NCBI GenBank assembly: GCA_000380225.1
Contig: KB904821.1
Location: forward strand, 2,950,399-3,014,398
Length of the DNA stretch: 64,000 bases
From: a filamentous cyanobacterium ESFC-1
GTDB lineage: Bacteria > Cyanobacteriota > Cyanobacteriia > Cyanobacteriales > Spirulinaceae
Direction: 5' to 3'
The position numbers and the translations under genes are program-made. Shown piece after piece: positions 1-8,540 of this stretch. Each line of letters opens with the position of its first letter. Within the stretch, counting starts at the first letter, position 1. The notes under the pieces were generated by a model that was not told the DNA's origin, did not search any database, and saw nothing but the letters and a program-made list of their open reading frames with translations.

Positions 1-90
1 AACAACCAACAACCAACAACCAACAACCAACAACCAACAACCAACAACCAACAACCAACAACCAACAACCAACAACCAACAACCAACAAC
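1..90. repeat. Heptanucleotide tandem array (AACAACC)n
   Basis: Twelve perfect consecutive copies of the 7-mer AACAACC fill positions 1-84. A degenerate copy follows, and the array probably continues left of the window. Similar 7-nt-period words recur in many other intergenic gaps here. This matches the short tandemly repeated repetitive (STRR) heptamers known in cyanobacteria. There is no spacer structure as in CRISPR. Confidence 0.95.
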
Positions 91-145
91 AAATAACCAA
101 TGACAAATGACACCTTAAGGCAAATTCCTGGTAGGCTGATAGCTG

Positions 146-2482
146 ATGTGGTCAAGCAGCAAAGATTGTATGGGATTCAGTCGGCGGAATTTTTTACAAC
201 AGTCTGGGTTAGCATTATGCGCCTTGGGAATGAGTCAGACGGGGCGAGTACAACCGAGTTGGGCCGCCCAAATCGCTGACCATACAGAAGTTCTGTCGCC
301 ATCGACCCATCGCAAGCTGGCCTTGCTTGTGGGAATCGATCGCTATGGCAACAGCAAAAATCTCAACGGTTGCACAACCGATGTCGAACTTCAGCGAGAA
401 TTATTAATTCACCGTTTTGGCTTTCAAGACCAAGATATTTTAGTCTTGAGCGATCGCGATGCCAAACGAGAAGACATTGAAACGGCGTTTATCGAGCATT
501 TAATCGAACAAGCGCAACCCGAAGATGTGGTGTTGTTTCACTTTAGCGGTTATGGCAGTTACGTTAATATGCCCACCCAAGGGGTCTTAGCCCCCAAGAC
601 GGCGGCGGCGAATGCGGCGGCGAGTCATTGGCAAAAAAGTTTATTGCCTGCTGATGAAACTTTCCCCACCAAAGGTAAAGCGGCGGGGAATGATTTTTTG
701 CTGGAAACCTTGTTTTTGTTAGGGCGATCGCTGGCCACCCAAAATGTGACGATGGTGTTGGATACCAGTCATGTGCAAGCCCCCCAAGCCCTACAGGGAA
801 CCTTACGGTCGCGATCGCACCCCCATGCCCCCGCCGATCGTCCAAATCCCCAAGAAATCGGCTTTCAAGATCAACTCAAAAATCGCAGCAGTTTGTTTGA
901 GCGATTGTCGAAGTCTTCCCAATTTGCCGGGGTAGTCATGGCTGCGTCTCAAAACAATCGCATTGCCGCAGAAGCGCAGTGGGATGGCTTTAGTGCGGGC
1001 TTGTTTACCTATGCGTTAACCCAATATTTATGGCAAACCATACCTGCGAGTACCCTATACTTTAGTCTGACCCGAACCGCAGAAACCCTCAAACCGCTTG
1101 CTGCCCAGCAGCCCATTTTGGCTTATCCGCGTCAGTTGAAATCCCCACGATCTGCTTATGGTGTGGGGCCGCAAACGGCTGTCGGGGCTGACGGGGTGGT
1201 TCTGAGCGTTGAAGAAAAAAATACGATCGCCCGGTTACAAATGGGGGGGATTCCGCCGTTGGTGTGGCGTTGTTATCAACCGCTTTCTCGCTTTGCGATT
1301 GTACCGAGTGGGCCATCTGATTCCCCGGATGTCACACCGGGTCAAGTGCAATTGCGATCGCGAGAAGGTATCCACGCTAAAGCCCGCGTTGTGACTGAAA
1401 GTGCCGACTGCCTTCTGGTGGTTGGTCAAAAAGTCCAAGAATTGATCCGGGTTTTGCCCCGTAACTTGGGGTTAACTGTGGCTTTAGATAATCGCTTAGA
1501 ACGGATCGAACGGGTAGACGCAACCAGCGCCTTTTCTAATGTTAATGCGGTGGCGGATACGGTGGCGGCGGGCGATGGTAGTGCCGATTGCTTGTTTAGT
1601 AAGGTGGGAACTCGCCCTGAACCCCTGATTGCTTCTGAGGAACCCCAGACCAAAACCAAAATAGATTTGACCTCGAAAGGCTATGAATTGTTTTCTCCGG
1701 GTTATGTCCCTATTGCCAATACTGCCGGGGAAGATGGGGAAGCGGTTAAGGTGGCAGTCTCCCGTTTATTCCCCAAGTTAGAAACGTTATTAGCAGCGAA
1801 ACTATGGCGTTTAACCCTGAATGAAGGCTCATCCCGTTTGGGGGTACAGGCGACCCTATCTCGTCTCGATCCCAAAGCGGTGACAATCATTTCCCGTGGC
1901 ACCGAACGCGCCGGGGGTCTCAAATCTCAATTGGCGGCTGCCCCTCGTTCTCGCGATCGCACCGGACGGGCAACGAATCCCCTGACAAAGCTGAATATTG
2001 GCGATCGCATTCAATTTCAACTGCAAAACCAAAGCGATCGCCCGTTATATGCCATGTTGATTGGCTTGAATGCCAATGGTAACGCGATCGCCTTTTATTC
2101 GCCGAAATCCAATCCCTCCGCCAATAAATTTACCCTTTCTACCCCCGAAATTGCCCCTGGCGAAACTCAAGTTATCCCCGACCCCGATACGGCGGTTCCT
2201 TGGTCGGTATCGGGGCCTCAAGGTTTGATTGAGTTGCATTTGATTTGCTCTCAGGGCCCCTTTACCCAAACCCTAGAGGCGATTTCGGCCATTCCCTACT
2301 CGAAGTTGGAAGGCGATCGCCTCCTCGAACTGCGTAACCCTCTAGCGGTGTCGCGATCGCTCCTCGAAGACCTCCACCAAGCCAGTCAAGTCGATTCCAG
2401 CGTCCTCGCCGGAACCAGCGATGTTTATGCCTTGGATGTCAATGCTTGGGCTTCTTTGAGCTTTGTTTATGAGGTGGTTTGA
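146..2482 (+). CDS. Tat-exported caspase-fold protein (pseudo-orthocaspase, Tyr/Ser dyad) with DUF4384-like C-terminus
   Basis: A 778-aa protein with an N-terminal twin-arginine signal (SRRNFLQQSG, residues 12-21) and a caspase p20-like domain at about 55-340 (LALLVGIDRYGNSKNL, then a GCTTDV segment). The usual HFSGHG motif reads HFSGYG, placing Tyr136 at the catalytic His. The usual DxCHSG motif reads DTSHVQ, placing Ser208 at the catalytic Cys. These are the changes known as YS pseudo-orthocaspases in cyanobacteria, so caspase-type proteolysis is unlikely. Residues about 610-715 resemble DUF4384, a domain often paired with bacterial caspase folds. A role in periplasmic binding or scaffolding is inferred. 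The ATG at 170 is an alternative start that puts the RR motif nearer the N-terminus. HIP1 density is normal, arguing against recent import. Confidence 0.85.
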   Translation: MWSSSKDCMGFSRRNFLQQSGLALCALGMSQTGRVQPSWAAQIADHTEVLSPSTHRKLALLVGIDRYGNSKNLNGCTTDVELQRELLIHRFGFQDQDILVLSDRDAKREDIETAFIEHLIEQAQPEDVVLFHFSGYGSYVNMPTQGVLAPKTAAANAAASHWQKSLLPADETFPTKGKAAGNDFLLETLFLLGRSLATQNVTMVLDTSHVQAPQALQGTLRSRSHPHAPADRPNPQEIGFQDQLKNRSSLFERLSKSSQFAGVVMAASQNNRIAAEAQWDGFSAGLFTYALTQYLWQTIPASTLYFSLTRTAETLKPLAAQQPILAYPRQLKSPRSAYGVGPQTAVGADGVVLSVEEKNTIARLQMGGIPPLVWRCYQPLSRFAIVPSGPSDSPDVTPGQVQLRSREGIHAKARVVTESADCLLVVGQKVQELIRVLPRNLGLTVALDNRLERIERVDATSAFSNVNAVADTVAAGDGSADCLFSKVGTRPEPLIASEEPQTKTKIDLTSKGYELFSPGYVPIANTAGEDGEAVKVAVSRLFPKLETLLAAKLWRLTLNEGSSRLGVQATLSRLDPKAVTIISRGTERAGGLKSQLAAAPRSRDRTGRATNPLTKLNIGDRIQFQLQNQSDRPLYAMLIGLNANGNAIAFYSPKSNPSANKFTLSTPEIAPGETQVIPDPDTAVPWSVSGPQGLIELHLICSQGPFTQTLEAISAIPYSKLEGDRLLELRNPLAVSRSLLEDLHQASQVDSSVLAGTSDVYALDVNAWASLSFVYEVV

Positions 2483-2485
2483 TGT

Positions 2486-2540
2486 ATTGTCATTGGTCTT
2501 TTGTCCTTTGTCCTTTGTCACGGTTGACCAATAACCAATA
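2486..2540. repeat. Heptamer-type repeat between convergent genes
   Basis: The short gap between two convergent genes carries iterated TTGTCCT words followed by CAATAACCAATAACC, the same 7-nt-period family as at the left edge. No clear hairpin terminator is visible. Confidence 0.7.
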
Positions 2541-2543
2541 ACC

Positions 2544-4118
2544 TTAATCGCCGTTAACTGTAAACGAGTCGAGATCGGGATGATGCCAAGACCCGTGATG
2601 GCGTTCTGCGACCAAAGGGGAAACGACAAATTGCGGAATATCGCCGGGTTTTACGTCAATGCGTAACGCTGAGTAGGGACGGTGTTTGTGTTTTCCTTGG
2701 CCGTTGCGACCGAGAAATAAACGCGATCGCGCCACCACTCGCATCTGGCCGCGATCGTCGATTTCTTCGAGATTGTCGCCTTCAGGACGCTGACGACGCA
2801 AACTGTAGCCACTCCCCCCGCAAACAATCCAATCAATATTAGAATCGGCGTGGCCGGTGTCTCCGGTTCGCAAATGTTCTAAACAATGAGCATGACCGTT
2901 AACCACCAAATCTACTACCGAACGCCCTGCCATCAGATCGCCCACTTCTGCAACCACCCCATCAAAGACTCGACGCAATGCTGCCCGAATTTCTAGAGTC
3001 TGGGCTTGATCCCATTTGGTGGCTTCGGTGACATAAGGGGGATGATGGAAAAAGATCACTCGTCCGCGCACATCGCGATGATGCCAAGAATCGATCAACC
3101 GTTGCTGAAGCCAGTTAAGCTGCTCGAAGTCTGTCACTGCATCCACTTCTGAACTGAGGCGTTTTTCAATATCGGTTTCGACTTCTTCGATTTGCTCTAA
3201 ACGAGCGTTGTTATCGTCGAGTTCTTCGCCTTCTTCGGGATCGTTGGGATCGAGCTTTTTAGAAGCGTCGATAATGTCTTGTTTTTGGGCTTCTAAATCT
3301 CGCAGACGTTGAGCCAAGTGACGGCGTATATTATCCCCGGCTTCGTTATCGGGAATGGGGGAGGGTGTATTAAAAGTATTAGAGTCTAGGGCAAAAAAAT
3401 CGATGCCGCCGTAGCGAAAAGTATAGTAACGATTGGGAAGGCGGGTAAAACGGTTGGCTTGATAATTTAAGCAATTACCCGTACTGGTTTTAGCGGTGTA
3501 GTGGCGGTCGAGGTGAGACGCTAAAGTTGTGGGGGTGCTATGGTCTTGGAGGTAATCGAGAAAGGCTTTCGCGTAGGCTTCCCCTTGGTGCGATCCGTGC
3601 CAACCTACATCAAAATCGATTTTCGCTCGAAACAACCGCCGAAAAATCCAGGTAGCTTGGGACAAAAAGCCGTAAACAATGGGTAAATCGTAATAATCGT
3701 GATTGCCCAATACTGGGAGAAAGGGCAAATTAAAGGTCATTTGATCGTAGGAAATCTTTTCAGGGCGATCGCCCCCAACTAAAAACTCCCGATAGGGTTC
3801 GATAAAGTTTTTCGGGTAATATTCACTCGACCCGACTAAATACACTACATCCCCGGTATGCAGCACAAAGCTGGCCCCGTCGCGATTTTGATGTACCATT
3901 TCGGCCACGCGGCGTTGGGGGCGATGGCCGCGATGATAACCTGTGCCGCTATCTCCTAAAACCAAAAAGGAAAATTCGGGATTGTCGCCATTGTCATCAT
4001 CAATAACTAAGCGGGTTTGGTCAATATTACGCTCGGCGATCGCGGAGTCTTGCCAACAAACCCGTTGCTTCATTTTGCGAATTTTACGCGCAATGGATGG
4101 ATCGGATGTAAATTTCAT
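2544..4118 (-). CDS. Calcineurin-like metallophosphoesterase
   Basis: A 524-aa protein with all metallophosphoesterase metal motifs in order: LVLGDSGTG (GDxG), HTGDVVYL (second GD), VLGNHDYYD (GNHD), FFHHPPY, and VVNGHAHCLEH (GHxH). The two-metal site therefore looks intact and hydrolysis of a phosphoester is expected; the substrate cannot be told. A charged insert, probably helical, lies between GNHD and the HHPP motif (DLEAQKQDIIDASKKL onward). The start is set at ATG 4118 (MKFTSDPSIARKIRK), because the upstream in-frame stretch translates heptamer-repeat DNA. There is no signal peptide, so it is probably cytoplasmic. It is convergent with the pseudo-caspase gene. Confidence 0.88.
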   Translation of the reverse strand: MKFTSDPSIARKIRKMKQRVCWQDSAIAERNIDQTRLVIDDDNGDNPEFSFLVLGDSGTGYHRGHRPQRRVAEMVHQNRDGASFVLHTGDVVYLVGSSEYYPKNFIEPYREFLVGGDRPEKISYDQMTFNLPFLPVLGNHDYYDLPIVYGFLSQATWIFRRLFRAKIDFDVGWHGSHQGEAYAKAFLDYLQDHSTPTTLASHLDRHYTAKTSTGNCLNYQANRFTRLPNRYYTFRYGGIDFFALDSNTFNTPSPIPDNEAGDNIRRHLAQRLRDLEAQKQDIIDASKKLDPNDPEEGEELDDNNARLEQIEEVETDIEKRLSSEVDAVTDFEQLNWLQQRLIDSWHHRDVRGRVIFFHHPPYVTEATKWDQAQTLEIRAALRRVFDGVVAEVGDLMAGRSVVDLVVNGHAHCLEHLRTGDTGHADSNIDWIVCGGSGYSLRRQRPEGDNLEEIDDRGQMRVVARSRLFLGRNGQGKHKHRPYSALRIDVKPGDIPQFVVSPLVAERHHGSWHHPDLDSFTVNGD

Positions 4119-4436
4119 GTTTTGTCTTTTGTCCTTTGTCTTTCGTCCTTTGGTGTTTGTCCTGTTTGCCGGGAAAAACCGATTACCGTTAAAACGAACA
4201 ACCAACAACACGCATACCCGTCAATTATCGGAAAAACCCTCTCCTCAGACGTTAATCATTCAAATATTAGCGATGGGTAAAAGTCTTCTCATCCTCACTG
4301 AGTCAAAAAAATGTATCTTTAGCCCGGTTAAACCTCAAAATATCTCTATCTCTAGGTAGAAAGGACGAGAGCGCGATTCGCGTCGATCGTGGTAGAAGTA
4401 GATATAGCAAAGGCAAGGCCAGCAAGCGGTTGAACT
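4119..4436. other. Divergent intergenic region with heptamer repeats
   Basis: This 318-bp gap lies between two divergently transcribed genes. Its left part (about 4120-4215) is heptamer-type repeat (TTTGTCCTTTGTC, then AACAACCAACAAC). The rest is unique DNA that should hold both promoters. Open frames here look like chance readings of repeat sequence. Confidence 0.6.
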
Positions 4437-6758
4437 ATGGCAAGTAATCAGGTTTTAATCATCGACAACAAACCCAAAGCTCGCACCCAAATTCAGGGAA
4501 TGCTACCGGGAGGTAATTTTGAAGTCGTCGAACTCTCGAATCTCACCGAAGCGCAGGCAATATTGAAGCAAGCCGCTTCTACACTCCGCTTGGTGGTGTT
4601 TAAGTTTGAGTTACCGAAAGGCGAGGGTTGGGAACTTCTGAAAACTCTACAAACCACCCCTTCTCTACAAAAAGTCCCGGTGGTGATTTATACGGCGAAT
4701 CGCGATCGCGCCCAGGCATTTGTTCCCGATGTTTACTTTGAGTATGTGGAACTCCTCGCCCCTCCCCTCAATCGTAAAACGTTTCAGAAAGCCGTTAAAG
4801 GCGCGATCGCGAAGACAAAACGCCCCCGCCAAGATTTACCCCTTAAACCGAAAACACGCCCCAAAGCCCCCCCCAAAGTCCAGCCAGAACCTACACCGCC
4901 ACCGCCCCCCGTCGAGCCTGTACCGGAGGTGTCCGGTAAAATTGAGTCTGTTCCCGGTACACCCAAACCCGTCGCCGATCCCTTTGGGGAAATTCCCGAA
5001 AGTATCGACGAAATTGCGACTCCTCCCCCTGCCGCCGATCCTTTTGCTGGCATCCCTGAAAGTCCCGCCGAAACACCCCCAACCCCCGAACCTCCCGTCG
5101 ATCCGTTGGGAGGGAATGTTGAGAGTATTGACGAAATTCTCACGCCTGCGCCCCCCGAAACCGAGACTCCCCAAGAAACCGCCGACAGTATCGAGGATAT
5201 TCTCCAACCGAGTGCCGATCCCTTTGGGGAAGTTTCAGACAGTCTCGATGAAATTGTGACTCCTCCCCCAGAAAGCGAGACTCCCCAAGAAACCGCCGAC
5301 AGTATCGAGGATATTCTCCAACCGAGTGCCGATCCCTTTGGGGAAGTTTCAGACAGTCTCGATGAAATTGTGACTCCTCCCCCAGAAAGCGAGACTCCCC
5401 AAGAAACCGCCGACAGTATCGAGGATATTCTCCAACCGAGTGCCGATCCCTTTGGGGAAGTTTCAGACAGTCTCGATGAAATTGTGACTCCTCCCCCAGA
5501 AAGCGAGACTCCCCAAGAAACTGCCGACAGTATCGAGGATATTCTCCAACCGAGTGCCGATCCTTTTGGGGAAGTTTCAGACAGTCTCGATGAAATTGTG
5601 ACTCCTCCCCCAGAAAGCGAGACTCCCCAAGAAACCGCCGACAGTATCGAGGATATTCTCCAACCGAGTGCCGATCCTTTTGGGGAAGTTTCAGACAGTC
5701 TCGATGAAATTGTGACTCCTCCCCCAGAAAGCGAGACTCCCCAAGAAACCGCCGACAGTATCGAGGATATCCTCCAACCGACCCCGGATGATGCCGCTAC
5801 CGCCCCGGAAATGCCGTCTAACACCACTTCTGAGCCTTTGATGGAGGAGGAAGTAACCGAAACGCCAGAAGTGCCGGATGAGCCTGTCTCAGAAGCCCCT
5901 GAAGTGATGCCTTCAGAAGCGGATGGAGAGGTCGCGTCTGAAGCCTACTCTGATGAGTCTGGGGCTGCGGTTTTAGAGGTGTACACGCCTTACGATCTCT
6001 GGGAGTGTTGCTATACCGTGAGTCATACCGATTGCTGGCATATTAGCTGTTTGGCGATCGCCCTCGACGGGGAAACGATGATTAGCGGGAGTGAGAGCGA
6101 TCGCATTAAAATTTGGAATCTCTATGATGGTTCGTCTGTAGCGGAATGGAGTTTGTTGTCGAAAGAAGTGAGCGCGATCGCGATTTCTCCAGACAATCAA
6201 ACCCTACTCACGGGGGCAAAAAATACGAATATTAAATGTTGGGATTTGGCTAATGGGGAGTTGTTGAGTCCTTTTAACGAAGATTCTATGGGGATTTCCT
6301 GCATCGCGATCGCCCTGGATGGTCAAACGGTCATTACGGGTTCTCATTCGTCTAATGTCAAACTCTGGGATTTAGCCACAGGTCAACTTTTGGGGCCCCT
6401 CAACGACCAAACTCACGGCATTAACGCGATCGCCCTTTCTCCCGACAACCGCACCCTGGTTACCGGGTCAAATGCCACCAATATTAAACTCTGGGATATT
6501 CAAACTGGTGAATTGCTTGGCCCCCTTAATATTGCCTCGTCCCATGTCACCGCATTAGCCATTAGTCCCGATGGCCGCTTGGTCATTAGCGGCCACGATG
6601 ACGGCACAATCCAGATTACCGACATCTATTCCGGGGAACTCCTCCGCAGCCTCAAAGCCCATCCCCACGCCATTACCGGCTTAGATATTCGCTTTGATGG
6701 TCAAGTTTTGGTGAGTGCGTGCGATCGCGAATTTAAGGTTTGGAGTCCAATCTCTTAA
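4437..6758 (+). CDS. Pseudo-receiver / 38-residue repeat / WD40 protein
   Basis: A 773-aa three-part protein. Residues 1-125 resemble a response-regulator receiver (VLIIDNKPKART; VVIYTANRD). The phosphoacceptor site, normally Asp four residues before the LP/MP proline, is Lys56 in VVFKFELPKGEG, so phosphorylation there is not expected. Residues about 130-480 are Pro/Glu/Asp-rich and contain five near-identical 38-residue repeats. Residues about 510-773 hold six WD40 repeats (such as SSNVKLWDLATG and ATNIKLWDIQTG), likely a beta-propeller for protein binding. No membrane segment is seen. A cytoplasmic scaffold with a flexible acidic linker is the best inference. It ends just before a strong terminator. 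Confidence 0.85.
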   Translation: MASNQVLIIDNKPKARTQIQGMLPGGNFEVVELSNLTEAQAILKQAASTLRLVVFKFELPKGEGWELLKTLQTTPSLQKVPVVIYTANRDRAQAFVPDVYFEYVELLAPPLNRKTFQKAVKGAIAKTKRPRQDLPLKPKTRPKAPPKVQPEPTPPPPPVEPVPEVSGKIESVPGTPKPVADPFGEIPESIDEIATPPPAADPFAGIPESPAETPPTPEPPVDPLGGNVESIDEILTPAPPETETPQETADSIEDILQPSADPFGEVSDSLDEIVTPPPESETPQETADSIEDILQPSADPFGEVSDSLDEIVTPPPESETPQETADSIEDILQPSADPFGEVSDSLDEIVTPPPESETPQETADSIEDILQPSADPFGEVSDSLDEIVTPPPESETPQETADSIEDILQPSADPFGEVSDSLDEIVTPPPESETPQETADSIEDILQPTPDDAATAPEMPSNTTSEPLMEEEVTETPEVPDEPVSEAPEVMPSEADGEVASEAYSDESGAAVLEVYTPYDLWECCYTVSHTDCWHISCLAIALDGETMISGSESDRIKIWNLYDGSSVAEWSLLSKEVSAIAISPDNQTLLTGAKNTNIKCWDLANGELLSPFNEDSMGISCIAIALDGQTVITGSHSSNVKLWDLATGQLLGPLNDQTHGINAIALSPDNRTLVTGSNATNIKLWDIQTGELLGPLNIASSHVTALAISPDGRLVISGHDDGTIQITDIYSGELLRSLKAHPHAITGLDIRFDGQVLVSACDREFKVWSPIS
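5163..5771 (+). repeat. 114-bp in-frame tandem repeat (VNTR) within the WD40 gene
   Basis: The word GAGACTCCCCAAGAAAC recurs at 5163, 5277, 5391, 5505, 5619 and 5733, exactly 114 bp apart. That gives five full units plus a partial sixth, nearly identical at the DNA level apart from single synonymous changes such as ACC/ACT and CCC/CCT. Each unit encodes 38 acidic, proline-rich residues. The near-identity points to recent expansion or ongoing homogenisation. Confidence 0.97.
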
Positions 6759-6819
6759 TTCTTTTCCGGATTCAACCCGGCATCTGTGTAGAGTTAACTG
6801 GTAGATGCACCCTGATATT

Positions 6820-6854
6820 GCCCCCCTAGTGTTATTACACTGGGGGCTTTTTTT
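6820..6854 (+). terminator. Rho-independent terminator after the WD40 gene
   Basis: A GC-rich inverted repeat (GCCCCCCTAGTGT / ACACTGGGGGC) with a short loop is followed by an uninterrupted T-run. It lies about 60 bp after the stop codon at 6758. Confidence 0.9.
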
Positions 6855-6870
6855 TGCCAATTTGCTGATA

Positions 6871-6994
6871 GTAGTGCCGTGACACAGCTAAAATGAGGCT
6901 TTATGTAGGGTGGGTTAGGCGGCTAAGACTCTTACTGTAACTGCAATGCTCGCAATCCGCCGTAACCCACCGTCTAAAGTGTGTCGCGGCAGTA
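6871..6994. mobile_element. MITE-like TIR repeat, family C
   Basis: About 124 bp bounded by imperfect inverted ends: TAGTGCCGTGACACAGCTAA on the left and the complement of TACTGCCGCGACACACTTTA on the right. The interior carries a second inverted pair, GGTGGGTTAGGCGGCTA against ATCCGCCGTAACCCACC. Related copies lie at about 19330, 43355-43802 and 58295-58500. No coding capacity. Confidence 0.75.
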
Positions 6995-7107
6995 AGATAC
7001 TACTTCCATATCTTAGAAAATCAGCCCCTCTCCTGACTTGGTAGAGGGGTTGGGGTGAGGGCAAACTCAGCTAAAATTTAAGGCAAAACTCGTCAGCAGG
7101 ATAGACC

Positions 7108-7713
7108 ATGACGACCACCTTATTCATTCAAAACACCACAACTGCCTTTAAAGTTTCTCTCCCCGATCGCGCACCGATGAATACAGAAGAATTTTATCGG
7201 TTTTGCCAAGCCAACCGAGATTTACGCATCGAACGTACCGCCGAAGGAGAAGTGATTGTCATGCCTCCAGCTTTTTCTGATACGGGTAATCGTAATTTTA
7301 ATTTAGCGGCTTATTTGTGGGTTTGGAGCGAACAGGATGGTACGGGTTTAGGGTTTGATTCGAGTACCGGCTTTACCTTACCCAATGGTGCAGTGCGATC
7401 GCCCGATGCGTCTTGGATTAAACAAGAACGTTGGCAAGCATTATCTGACAATCAAAAAGCATCTTTTGCCCCAATTTGTCCCGATTTTGTCATTGAATTA
7501 CGTTCCCACAGCGACACTCTTAAAAGCTTACAAAGCAAGATGACAGAATACTTAGAAAATGGGGTTTCTTCAGGTTGGCTCATCGATCGCCAAAATCGCC
7601 AAGTTTATATTTATCGTCCTAATCAAGAACCCCAAGTTCTGGATAATCCCGATGTTGTCAATGGCGACCCAGAACTCCCTGGCTTTCAACTTCCTATGGC
7701 GAAAATTTGGTGA
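7108..7713 (+). CDS. Uma2 family (DUF820) putative endonuclease
   Basis: A 201-aa protein of the Uma2/DUF820 family, a PD-(D/E)xK-like fold greatly expanded in cyanobacteria. Visible family signatures are the FYRFCQANRDLRIERTAEGE start, RSPDASWIKQERW (conserved Asp), CPDFVIELRSHSD (acidic core) and GVSSGWLIDRQNRQVYIYRP. Nuclease activity is a family-level prediction and was not established here; the biological role is unknown. It is followed by a paralogue in the same direction with the motif SSTGFxLPNGAxRSPDASW shared almost unchanged, so the pair looks like a tandem duplication. A palindromic repeat follows each copy. Confidence 0.88.
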   Translation: MTTTLFIQNTTTAFKVSLPDRAPMNTEEFYRFCQANRDLRIERTAEGEVIVMPPAFSDTGNRNFNLAAYLWVWSEQDGTGLGFDSSTGFTLPNGAVRSPDASWIKQERWQALSDNQKASFAPICPDFVIELRSHSDTLKSLQSKMTEYLENGVSSGWLIDRQNRQVYIYRPNQEPQVLDNPDVVNGDPELPGFQLPMAKIW

Positions 7714-7721
7714 TTTATAAC

Positions 7722-7769
7722 CTCGTTCCTAGGTTGTACCTGGGAACAAAAAACAAGGCTCTGCCTTAA
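7722..7769. repeat. Palindromic repeat after first Uma2 gene
   Basis: A hairpin (GTTCCTAGGT / ACCTGGGAAC) is followed by AACAAGGCTCTGCCTT. A sister copy lies at the same place after the second Uma2 gene. It may double as a transcription end, but there is no long T-run. Confidence 0.65.
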
Positions 7770-7827
7770 TTACAAAACATTCCACAATAGAATAGAAGTG
7801 CGATCGCTGCAAGGTGAATTTCCGACA

Positions 7828-8433
7828 ATGCCAACTCCTCTTCAAACTCAACCCCTTTGGCTTCAACTTCCCCCAGAAATCGCTCTGAGTGTCACATCAG
7901 ATCAATTTTCGGCTTTAGCTGCGGCAAATCAAGACCTCAGACTCGAACGTACCGCCATTGGACATCTCATTGTGAATCCACCCACAGGAAGCGAATCCGG
8001 GAAGCGCAACGCCAAACTTCTGACCCAACTCGGCTTATGGAGTGAAGCCAACGAACAACTTGGGGAATATTTCGACTCCTCCACCGGATTTGAATTACCC
8101 AACGGCGCAATTCGCTCACCGGACGCATCCTGGGTGCGAAAAGAACGGTGGTTAGCCCTGACACCGAACCAGAGAAACGGGTTTGCACCCCTTTGTCCCG
8201 ATTTTGTCGTGGAACTCCGTTCGGATACAGACAGCCTGACCAAACTTCGTGACAAAATGCAAGAGTATCGGGATAATGGGGCGCAGTTGGGTTGGCTGAT
8301 CGATCCTCAAAACAAGCGAGTCGAAATTTACCGTTCGGGTGGGGATGTTGAGGTGTTGGAGAATCCGAGTACTTTATCGGGGGAAGCCGTTTTGCCCGGA
8401 TTTATGCTTTCATTACAACGCCTTTGGGGTTAA
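7828..8433 (+). CDS. Uma2 family (DUF820) putative endonuclease, second copy
   Basis: A 201-aa paralogue of the preceding gene. Shared segments include LRLERTAIGHLIVNPP, SSTGFELPNGAIRSPDASW, CPDFVVELRSDTDS and LGWLIDPQNKRVEIYRSGG. The ATG at 7828 (MPTPLQTQPLW) is preferred; an in-frame GTG at 7798 would add ten residues lying partly in a HIP1 sequence. The family is predicted to have a PD-(D/E)xK-like nuclease fold, function otherwise unknown. It sits on the opposite strand to the Zorya-like operon and is convergent with it, so there is no reason to assign it to that operon. Confidence 0.88.
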   Translation: MPTPLQTQPLWLQLPPEIALSVTSDQFSALAAANQDLRLERTAIGHLIVNPPTGSESGKRNAKLLTQLGLWSEANEQLGEYFDSSTGFELPNGAIRSPDASWVRKERWLALTPNQRNGFAPLCPDFVVELRSDTDSLTKLRDKMQEYRDNGAQLGWLIDPQNKRVEIYRSGGDVEVLENPSTLSGEAVLPGFMLSLQRLWG

Positions 8434-8456
8434 ATATTGCTATCTCGGCTATTTTA

Positions 8457-8505
8457 CTCGTTCCTTGGTTCTACCAAGGGACGTAGAAATGAGGCTCTGC
8501 CTCAA
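8457..8505. repeat. Palindromic repeat after second Uma2 gene
   Basis: A hairpin (CGTTCCTTGG / CCAAGGGACG) is followed by AATGAGGCTCTGCCTC. It parallels the copy after the first Uma2 gene in both structure and position. Confidence 0.65.
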
Positions 8506-8540
8506 TGCTTTGCTTTGATAGCTATTTAAGTTTATCCCCA

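Noticed and set aside
4784-5827. Long antisense open frame over the repeat region of the WD40 gene
   Set aside because: It exists only because the 114-bp repeats are open in the reverse frame; the sense frame carries domains on both sides.
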